47,069 bases of DNA from the NCBI GenBank assembly GCA_947625675.1, contig CANQPH010000020.1, positions 1 to 47,069 on the forward strand, read 5' to 3'. The notes beneath the pieces are model-generated. The model was not told the origin of the DNA. It saw only the letters and a program-made list of their open reading frames with translations, and searched no databases. Both the position numbers and the translations under genes were made by a program. This stretch comes from an uncultured Acetatifactor sp. Its GTDB lineage: Bacteria; Bacillota; Clostridia; Lachnospirales; Lachnospiraceae. This document shows, piece by piece, positions 40,754 through 47,069 of this stretch. Position 1 is the stretch's first letter. Each line of letters begins with the position of its first letter.

Positions 40754-42879
40754 GATAAAACGACCTCCCGTTCTTTCTTGGATTGATTGTGAGTGTTCTG
40801 TTTTTTCTGTTTCTTATGGCCCCTCATCCCCAGCGTGGTGGCGCAGATCAGCCTGTCGCACAGCAGCAAAAGCGCCGGAAGAATCAGGATGACGGCAAAC
40901 ATGCTGATCACGGCCCCTCTCGCCATCAACATACACATGGAGCCGATCATGTCGATGTCGGAATAAAGGGCCACGCCGAAGGTGGCGGCGAACAGCCCCA
41001 TGCCGGATACGATGATGGAAGGGACGGAGGCGGAAAGCGCCGTCCTCACGGCCTCCTTCTTCCCGTTCCCGCAGATCCGCTCCTCTTTGTACCGGGTTGT
41101 CATCAGAATGGCATAGTCCACCGTGGCGCCCAGCTGAATGGTGCTGATGCAGATGGGTGCGATGAAGGGAAGGCTCTGTCCCAGATAATGGGGCATTCCC
41201 AGGTTGATGAATATGGCCGTCTCGATCACGGCGATCAGGATAAAGGGCAGGGAAAAGCTTTTTTCCACTAGGGCGATGATGAAGAAAATGGCGATGATGG
41301 AAACGGCGTTGACCACCTGGAAATCCCGGGAGGTGGTGTCGATCATGTCCTTCATACAGGGAGCCTCTCCGATGAGCATGCCTTTGGGGTCATATTTTTT
41401 CAGAATGCCGTTCAGGTCATCGATCTGAGCATTCACCGCATCGCTGGCCACCTTGTATTCGGAATTGATCAGGAGAAGCTCCCAGTCCTCGCTCCGCAAA
41501 AGCCCCATCAGGGACTCCGGCAGGATTTCCATGGGGACCCTGGCGCCCACCAGGGATTCCAGCCCCAGGACGTATTTCACGCCGTCCACCTGTTCCATTT
41601 CATCGATCATGTCCCGCACCGTCCTGGAAGGCAGGGAAGCGTCCACCAACAGCATATGGGTGGAAGCGATGTCAAAATCCTCCGACAGCTTGCTGTTGGC
41701 GATCACATAAGCCATATCCTCCGGAAGGCACTCCCCCAGATCATAATAAACTTCATCATTGGTCTTGCTGTAGCCATGATAGGCGGGCGGGATGACCAGG
41801 ACTAAAAGCACCAGGAAAACCGGGAAAATCCGCACAATTCCTCCGGACAGTCTGTCGGTATTGGGAATCAGGGATTTGTGCTTCGTTTTCTGCAGCGGTT
41901 TGTCGAAGACCAGGATCAGGGCCGGAAGGACGGTGACGCAGCCGATGACGCCCAGAAGCACTCCCTTTGCCATCACGAGGCCCAGGTCCCGGCCCATGGT
42001 AAAGGACATGAAGCACAGGGCGATAAATCCCGCTATGGTGGTGATGGAGCTGCCCACCACTGAGGTCAGGGTCTCCCGAATGGCCGCAGCCATGGCTTCC
42101 TGTTTGTCTTCCTGCAGACTGCGCTGCTCGTTGTAGCTGTGCCACAGGAAAATGGAATAATCCATGGTGACCGCCAGCTGCAGGACGGCGGAAAGGGCCT
42201 TGGTAATATAGGAGATCTCTCCCAAGAAGTAATTGCTTCCCATATTGAGGAAGATCATCATGCCGATACTGATGAGAAATACAAAGGGAACCAGCCAGCT
42301 GTCCAGGAACAGGAGCATTGCGATACAGGCCAGCAGCACGGCGATTCCCACGTATACCGGCTCCTCTTTTTCACAGAGATCCTTCAAATCCGTAACCATG
42401 GCGGATATGCCGGATACGAAGCACTGGCTTCCGGCAATCTGTCGGATCTCACGGATGGCCTCCATAGTCACGTCGGAGGACGTGGAGGTATCGAAAAAGA
42501 CCGCCATCATGGTGGCGTTTTCCGTATTGAATTCCCGGTAGAGCTTTTCCGGAAGAAATTCCATGGGCAAGGTCAGATCCGCCAGAGAATCATACCAGAG
42601 AACGGTCTCCACGTGCTCTACTCCTTCCACCTTTTCCTTCAGGGCGGCTACATCCTTTTCGGACATGTTTTCCAGAATCAGAAAGGAGAAGGCGCCCTTG
42701 TCGAAATCCTCCAGAAGCTCCTGTTGGCCGATCACGGTTTCCATGTCCTCCGGCAGATAGTTCAGCATATCATAATTGATTCTTGTATTCACCATTCCCA
42801 ACGCCGACGGAATCATGAGAATCAGCGCCAGTACCAAAATGGGAATACGGTATTTTACCACTGCTCTTGAAAATTTCAT
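40750..42879 (-). CDS. MMPL/RND-family exporter
   Basis: The start at 42877-42879 (MKFSRAVVKYRIP) has GGAGGAAGG upstream. The 709-residue protein has 12 predicted membrane helices in two RND halves. Each half has an extracytoplasmic loop (FDTSTSSDVTMEAI; DYAILMTTRYKEER on the inner side). The conserved proton-relay region is near VTMDYSIFLWHSYNE and ATVDYAILMTTRYKEE. Gram-positive MMPL proteins export lipids or lipopeptides. It is followed by the coiled-coil protein. Its TetR neighbour and own promoter suggest inducible export; the cargo is not known. Confidence 0.85.
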   Translation of the reverse strand: MKFSRAVVKYRIPILVLALILMIPSALGMVNTRINYDMLNYLPEDMETVIGQQELLEDFDKGAFSFLILENMSEKDVAALKEKVEGVEHVETVLWYDSLADLTLPMEFLPEKLYREFNTENATMMAVFFDTSTSSDVTMEAIREIRQIAGSQCFVSGISAMVTDLKDLCEKEEPVYVGIAVLLACIAMLLFLDSWLVPFVFLISIGMMIFLNMGSNYFLGEISYITKALSAVLQLAVTMDYSIFLWHSYNEQRSLQEDKQEAMAAAIRETLTSVVGSSITTIAGFIALCFMSFTMGRDLGLVMAKGVLLGVIGCVTVLPALILVFDKPLQKTKHKSLIPNTDRLSGGIVRIFPVFLVLLVLVIPPAYHGYSKTNDEVYYDLGECLPEDMAYVIANSKLSEDFDIASTHMLLVDASLPSRTVRDMIDEMEQVDGVKYVLGLESLVGARVPMEILPESLMGLLRSEDWELLLINSEYKVASDAVNAQIDDLNGILKKYDPKGMLIGEAPCMKDMIDTTSRDFQVVNAVSIIAIFFIIALVEKSFSLPFILIAVIETAIFINLGMPHYLGQSLPFIAPICISTIQLGATVDYAILMTTRYKEERICGNGKKEAVRTALSASVPSIIVSGMGLFAATFGVALYSDIDMIGSMCMLMARGAVISMFAVILILPALLLLCDRLICATTLGMRGHKKQKKQNTHNQSKKEREVVLS

Positions 42880-42914
42880 TATCCTTCCTCCAGTCCTTTT
42901 TATTTTCTGCCGCA

Positions 42915-42943
42915 ATTATATGCACCGGGACTTGTCCTGAAAA
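42915..42943 (-). promoter_or_regulatory. Promoter of the exporter operon with a small dyad
   Basis: -35 TTTTCA (42938-42943), 17 bases, -10 TATAAT (42915-42920). The spacer holds the dyad GGAC-TT-GTCC (42928-42937), a possible TetR operator. Confidence 0.55.
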
Positions 42944-42948
42944 TGGGC

Positions 42949-42987
42949 AAAAAAAGCCTCCATGCCCAAAAATCAGACACTGGAGGC
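42949..42987 (-). terminator. Terminator after the TetR gene
   Basis: GCCTCCA pairs with TGGAGGC (minus strand) around an 18-nt loop, followed by seven T. It separates tetR from the exporter. Confidence 0.8.
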
Positions 42988-43017
42988 CTAAATGACTGGA
43001 TTTATAAGAAGAATTGG

Positions 43018-43581
43018 TTACCGGACGCTTTCTTCGCAGCGGGAAATCATCTGCTCCACCATTCCCTTTTTGATCTCACAGATGCGGACCAGGGTGCTGC
43101 GGATATCGTCGTCCATCCCGTTTCTGAGCCACCCGGAAATGATTCCGAAGCCCACGCTGGACAAATATTTCTTGATCACTTCCAGATCGGAGTCAGATAC
43201 CCTGCGCCCGTTCAGAACCATGGTCACGTAGGAATCGATCACATAGTCGCAGACCTTCCAGAGATACTGCTCGTAGATTTCCCGGTTGATGGAATTGTAG
43301 ATATGAAATACGGCTTTCTTTTTGGAAAGGGCCGTCTCGACCACTTCCATCAAACAATCCTCTATTTTTTCCACCGTGGGGTAGGACCGGATGAGATCCT
43401 CCGCATCCTCCATGACCATATCTTCCACCAGCTTCGGGATATCCTCAAAATAGTAATAGAAGGTATTGCGGTTCACCCCGCAGTCCGTCACGATATCTTT
43501 CACCGTGATCTGGGAAAGGGGCTTCTCCATAAGCAGCTTGACAAAAGATTCCCTGATCGCTTTCTTGGTAAAATTCGCCAT
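43018..43581 (-). CDS. TetR-family regulator
   Basis: A 187-residue protein with the TetR helix-turn-helix at residues 1-45 (ITVKDIVTDCGVNRNTFYYY) and a C-terminal ligand domain. The GAGGAAG ribosome site is well placed. It lies next to the exporter operon, which it probably represses. It starts 30 bp after ruvA and is co-transcribed or nearly so. The ligand is unknown. Confidence 0.92.
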   Translation of the reverse strand: MANFTKKAIRESFVKLLMEKPLSQITVKDIVTDCGVNRNTFYYYFEDIPKLVEDMVMEDAEDLIRSYPTVEKIEDCLMEVVETALSKKKAVFHIYNSINREIYEQYLWKVCDYVIDSYVTMVLNGRRVSDSDLEVIKKYLSSVGFGIISGWLRNGMDDDIRSTLVRICEIKKGMVEQMISRCEESVR

Positions 43582-43611
43582 AAAATCTTCCTCTTACATG
43601 ACTTCAAATTT

Positions 43612-44220
43612 TCAAAACATCTTCCGAAGCGCCGCCTTCAGCACTTCTCCGGAATCCATGTCCTCGATATTCGGGATGGAATTCACCGCCTTCAAGGATT
43701 CCGCCTGTCCGTAACCCAGGGATACCAGAGCCTCGACGGCCTCTCTCTTCTGGGGGCTGTCCGCCGTCACGGCCGCACCCCCCAGACCGGCGACTTCCCT
43801 TCCGATGCCGGTATCCTCCATGCCGATCTTGCCCTTCAGCTCCAGGATCAGGCGTTCCGCCGTCTTCTTGCCGACGCCGGGGGCTTTGGAAATGGCCTTG
43901 ACGTCTCCGGACAGGATGGCAAAGCGCAAGGAATCCGCATCCATGGCGGACAAAAGCGCCAGACCGCCCTTGGGACCGATGCCGCTGACCGTCAGGCACT
44001 GTTTGAACAGAGATAGCTCATCTCTGGAAAGAAAACCATAGAGCAAAAAGGCGTCCTCCCGCACGTTGGTATAGGTATAGAGCTTCACCTGCTTCCCAAG
44101 GCCCGGCAGCCTGGCCGCCGTAGCGCCGGATATGTTGATATTGATACCGATTCCTCCCACATCCAGCACCACGTTGTCCTCGGCTATGTCTTCCACGATT
44201 CCGTTCACATAAGCGATCAT
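43612..44220 (-). CDS. ruvA: Holliday junction branch migration protein RuvA
   Basis: A 202-residue protein: OB fold (MIAYVNGIVEDIAEDNVVLD, then LYGFLSRDELSLF), two helix-hairpin-helix motifs (LTVSGIGPKGGLALLSAM, KAPGVGKKTAERLI) and a C-terminal domain III (REAVEALVSLGYGQ) that contacts RuvB. It binds four-way junctions. AAGGAG precedes the ATG. ruvB, usually next, does not follow; a tetR gene does. The MATE gene precedes it by 25 bp. Confidence 0.96.
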   Translation of the reverse strand: MIAYVNGIVEDIAEDNVVLDVGGIGININISGATAARLPGLGKQVKLYTYTNVREDAFLLYGFLSRDELSLFKQCLTVSGIGPKGGLALLSAMDADSLRFAILSGDVKAISKAPGVGKKTAERLILELKGKIGMEDTGIGREVAGLGGAAVTADSPQKREAVEALVSLGYGQAESLKAVNSIPNIEDMDSGEVLKAALRKMF

Positions 44221-44245
44221 GTTTCTTATGCTCCTTACTTACTTT

Positions 44246-45631
44246 TTACTTCCCTGCAGGCACGAGCTCTTTCGTCCGAAGCAGCTTCCGATACACGAAG
44301 ATCCAGCAGGCCAGATGCACCAGGAAGGTCAGGCCCCAGCTGATGGGGTAGGACCAATACAGACAGCTCAGGGTATGGATGCTTTGGAAAATGGTATAAA
44401 TCCAGACCACCCGGAACAGACAGGCCCCGGTGAGGGAGACGATCATGGGCATGATGGAATAGCCCATTCCCCTCATGGAGCCCACCATCACGTCCATCAT
44501 GCCGCAGAGACAGTACAGGGTGCAGATGATGCCCATCCGCAGGACGCCGTACTGGATCACCTCCGGATCGGAGGAATAAATATGAAGGATCGGGTCGGCG
44601 AACAGATAGACCAGGTTGCCCATCACCAGTCCCACCAGGATCACGGAGGATTCACAGATCAGGAGAATCTTTCCGATGCGCCGGAATTTCAGGGCCCCGT
44701 AATTTTGTCCCGTGAAGCTGATGGCCGTCTGGTAGAAGGAATTCATGGCCGTATAGACAAAGCCCTCTATATTGGACCCCGCCGTATTTCCCGCCATGGC
44801 GATGGAACCAAAGGAGTTCACGGAGGACTGGATCAGCACGTTGGAGATGGAGAACAAGGCGCCCTGCAGTCCCGCCGGGACGCCGATCTGGATCATTTTG
44901 AGCAGTTTGTCCCTGCTGATCCGCAGTTCCCGCAGTTCCAGATGATACACGCCCTTGGAACGCATCAGGCAGCGTAGCACCAGCAGGGCGGACATGGTCT
45001 GGGAGATGGCCGTGGCCAGGGCCACTCCCGCCACTCCCATGGAAAATACGATGACGAAGATCAGGTTCAGCACCACGTTGATAATCCCCGCCGCCGAAAG
45101 ATAGTATAGGGGACGTCTGGTGTCGCCGATGGCCCGCAGGATGGCGCTGCCGAAGTTATAAACCATCATGGCGGGCATGCCTACGAAATAGATCCGCATG
45201 TAAAGGACGGAATGATGGATCACGTTCTCCGGGGTCCCCATGAGCTGCAGGGCGGGACTGGCCAGCAGAAACCCCATGAAAATCAAAGCCGTGCCGCTGA
45301 CCAGGGCCGTGGCGATGGCCGTATGCACCATGTCTGAAAGCTCGCTATTCTGGCCGGAGCCGTAAAATCTGCTCACCAGCACATTGGCCCCTACGGACAG
45401 ACCGATGAAGACGTTTACCAGCAGATTGATCAAGGCGCTGGTGGCCCCCACCGCCGCCAAGGATTCGCTCCCGGCAAACCTTCCCACCACCACGATGTCC
45501 GCCGCATTGAAGAGAAGCTGCAGGATGCCGGAGAGCATCACGGGAATGGTGAAGATCAGGATCTTGCCCAGGAGCGGGCCGTTACACATATCTATTTCAT
45601 ACTTGTCTTTTGCGGGAGCATTACTTCCCAT
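44246..45631 (-). CDS. MATE-family efflux transporter
   Basis: A 461-residue, 12-helix protein with the conserved P-V-M-L-S-G-I segment (IFTIPVMLSGILQLLFNAAD), AGSESLAAVGAT and, in the second half, GVPAGLQGALFSISN and GQNYGALKFRRIG. MATE proteins use a sodium or proton gradient to export drugs or metabolites. AAAGGAG precedes the ATG. It lies upstream of ruvA in the same direction. The substrate is unknown. Confidence 0.93.
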   Translation of the reverse strand: MGSNAPAKDKYEIDMCNGPLLGKILIFTIPVMLSGILQLLFNAADIVVVGRFAGSESLAAVGATSALINLLVNVFIGLSVGANVLVSRFYGSGQNSELSDMVHTAIATALVSGTALIFMGFLLASPALQLMGTPENVIHHSVLYMRIYFVGMPAMMVYNFGSAILRAIGDTRRPLYYLSAAGIINVVLNLIFVIVFSMGVAGVALATAISQTMSALLVLRCLMRSKGVYHLELRELRISRDKLLKMIQIGVPAGLQGALFSISNVLIQSSVNSFGSIAMAGNTAGSNIEGFVYTAMNSFYQTAISFTGQNYGALKFRRIGKILLICESSVILVGLVMGNLVYLFADPILHIYSSDPEVIQYGVLRMGIICTLYCLCGMMDVMVGSMRGMGYSIMPMIVSLTGACLFRVVWIYTIFQSIHTLSCLYWSYPISWGLTFLVHLACWIFVYRKLLRTKELVPAGK

Positions 45632-45698
45632 GCAAAGTCATCTCCTTTTAAGTTTTTAAGATATTTTCTGAGTCGGAATTTTTTCAAACGTTAAAGTA

Positions 45699-45723
45699 CC
45701 CCATCCGGCCTGACCGGATGGGG
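45699..45723 (-). terminator. Hairpin after leuD
   Basis: CCCCATCCGG-(5 nt)-CCGGATGGGG, a perfect 10-bp stem just after the leuD stop. The T-rich tail is weak (TACTTTAACG), but the stem suggests termination. Confidence 0.6.
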
Positions 45724-45733
45724 AATTCTCTCT

Positions 45734-46222
45734 CTAATTCTGGGAATTGATATAATTGATCAATCCGCCTTCCGCAATGATCTTCTGCATGAATTCCGGG
45801 AAAGGCTGTCCCTGGAACTGCGTGCCCTTGGTGCGGTCATAGATGATGCCGGAATCGAAATCCACCTCCACCACATCCCCCGCATCGATGCCCTTGGAAG
45901 CCTCCGGACATTCGATGATGGGCAGGCCGATATTGATGGCATTCCGGTAAAAAATCCGGGCGAAGGTTTCAGCGATCACGCAGCTGACCCCTGCGGCCTT
46001 GATGGCGATGGGGGCGTGTTCCCTGGAGGAACCGCAGCCGAAATTCTTTTCCGCCACGATGATGTCGCCCTTCTGCACTTTTCGGATGAACTCCTTGTCG
46101 ATGTCCTCCATACAATGAGAGGCCAGTTCCCCGGGATCGGAAGAATTCAGATATCTGGCCGGGATGATCACGTCTGTATCCACGTTGTCCCCATATTTAA
46201 AAACAGAACCTTTTGCATTCAT
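45734..46222 (-). CDS. leuD: 3-isopropylmalate dehydratase small subunit
   Basis: A 162-residue swivelling domain with [25 protein letters not shown] and the C-terminal [13 protein letters not shown] tail. With LeuC it converts 2-isopropylmalate to 3-isopropylmalate in leucine synthesis. AAAGGA precedes the ATG. leuC lies 81 bp upstream in the same operon. Confidence 0.96.
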   Translation of the reverse strand: MNAKGSVFKYGDNVDTDVIIPARYLNSSDPGELASHCMEDIDKEFIRKVQKGDIIVAEKNFGCGSSREHAPIAIKAAGVSCVIAETFARIFYRNAINIGLPIIECPEASKGIDAGDVVEVDFDSGIIYDRTKGTQFQGQPFPEFMQKIIAEGGLINYINSQN

Positions 46223-46303
46223 GTCGTTGTTCCTTTCTTTTTCTTAACTATTCGTCCAAATTGCCCTGGCAAACAGGCCGACGGGATGTCCGCTCCACAG
46301 TGC

Positions 46304-47069
46304 CTACAACTGGCAGGGGCAAGCGATCCTTCCCGCCACGGCGCTGGCCGCCGCCACTGCCGGGCTGGCCAGGTAAACTTCGCTCTTCACATGTCCCATC
46401 CGTCCCACGAAATTACGGTTGGTGGTGGAAACGCATCTCTCCCCTTCCGCCAGGACGCCCATGTAGCCTCCCAGACAAGGGCCGCAGGTAGGAGTGCTGA
46501 CCACTGCTCCGGCCTCGATGAAGGTCTTCAGAAGGCCCTCCTCCATGGCCTGGAGGTAGATGGCCTGGGTGGCGGGAATCACGATACAGCGCACTCCCTC
46601 CGCCACATGTCTGCCGGACAACACCCTGGCGGCGGTACGCAGATCCTCCAATCTGCCGTTGGTGCAGGAACCGATCACCACCTGATCAATAGAAATGGGC
46701 TCCTTGATCTCGTCGATGGTATGGGTGTTCTCTGGCAGATGAGGGAAAGCCACGGTGGGCCGCAGTGTGCTCAGATCGATGGTATATTCCTCATCATACA
46801 CCGCATCCTCATCCGCTTCAAAGACCCGGTACTCCCTGGATGAGTGCTCCTTCATATAGGCGACGGCGATCTCGTCCACCGGGAAGATGCCGTTCTTGCC
46901 GCCTGCTTCGATGGCCATGTTGGCGATGGTGAACCGGTCGTCCATGGACAAGTTCCGGATCCCCTCTCCCACAAATTCCATGGATTTATACAGGGCTCCA
47001 TCCACGCCGATCATGCCGATGATATGTAAGATCACGTCCTTGCCGCTGACCCATTCCGAAGGCTTCCCC
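46304..47069 (-). CDS. leuC: 3-isopropylmalate dehydratase large subunit (partial)
   Basis: The gene enters from the right edge, leaving the C-terminal 254 residues. The Fe-S ligands are visible in [13 protein letters not shown] and PTCGPCLGG, and the end reads [14 protein letters not shown]. It carries the aconitase-type catalysis partnered with LeuD in the leucine pathway. The N-terminus is beyond the window. Confidence 0.96.
   Translation of the reverse strand, partial: GKPSEWVSGKDVILHIIGMIGVDGALYKSMEFVGEGIRNLSMDDRFTIANMAIEAGGKNGIFPVDEIAVAYMKEHSSREYRVFEADEDAVYDEEYTIDLSTLRPTVAFPHLPENTHTIDEIKEPISIDQVVIGSCTNGRLEDLRTAARVLSGRHVAEGVRCIVIPATQAIYLQAMEEGLLKTFIEAGAVVSTPTCGPCLGGYMGVLAEGERCVSTTNRNFVGRMGHVKSEVYLASPAVAAASAVAGRIACPCQL

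Overview
The window looks like chromosome from a spore-forming, moderately GC-rich Clostridia member, most likely Lachnospiraceae. The evidence is the gene content (GerW/YtfJ with a DUF2953 partner, a YlbJ-like protein, zinc-type L28, ZapA next to a U32 peptidase, an Asp23 / fatty-acid-kinase / recG / DegV cluster, rsmD-coaD) and clean Gram-positive ribosome sites. This is inferred from family knowledge; no database was searched. Almost every gene is on the minus strand. The only plus-strand genes are the YlbJ-like gene and rpmB.

Layout. Positions 1-5000 are AT-richer and accessory: a cut P-loop kinase, a DUF1835/DUF3658 protein, an alkyltransferase-like protein, a fragment of an S66 carboxypeptidase, an AbrB-PIN toxin-antitoxin pair with a clear promoter and operator, two GNAT acetyltransferases (one with an apparent internal deletion) and a frameshifted gene. 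Positions 4960-7846 hold a response regulator, histidine kinase and peptidase-E-like protein joined by overlaps. Positions 7897-12600 hold a YgiQ radical SAM protein, a HAD hydrolase, an RsuA-type pseudouridine synthase and the YlbJ-like protein. Positions 12934-18947 hold parE-parC (topoisomerase IV type), rsmD, coaD and a coiled-coil protein. Positions 19091-21458 hold a BlaI-type repressor and M56 metalloprotease behind a consensus promoter with a large dyad. Positions 21491-26634 hold degV, recG, a FakA-like kinase and an Asp23 protein. Positions 26704-27163 are four 115-bp tandem repeats, followed by rpmB and an unlisted 47-residue membrane protein. Positions 27903-36204 hold gerW, DUF2953, NUDIX, U32 peptidase, zapA, azlD/azlC and a CapA lipoprotein. 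Positions 36344-38283 hold an ABC-F ATPase with a long leader. Positions 38435-43581 hold a secreted coiled-coil protein, an MMPL/RND exporter and a TetR regulator. The window ends with ruvA, a MATE exporter, leuD and a cut leuC.

The most striking signal is shared by many genes. Unrelated proteins carry degenerate tandem repeats inserted in frame into linkers, with DNA periods of 15, 18, 21, 24, 30, 33, 36 and 42 bp, always multiples of three. The two non-coding arrays have periods of 32 and 115 bp. This suggests minisatellite birth across the genome, kept in coding sequence only when the frame survives. Other points worth following are the attenuator-like ABC-F leader with overlapping 4-codon reading frames, the BlaI operator, a possible leaderless capA mRNA and the 115-bp double-hairpin array.
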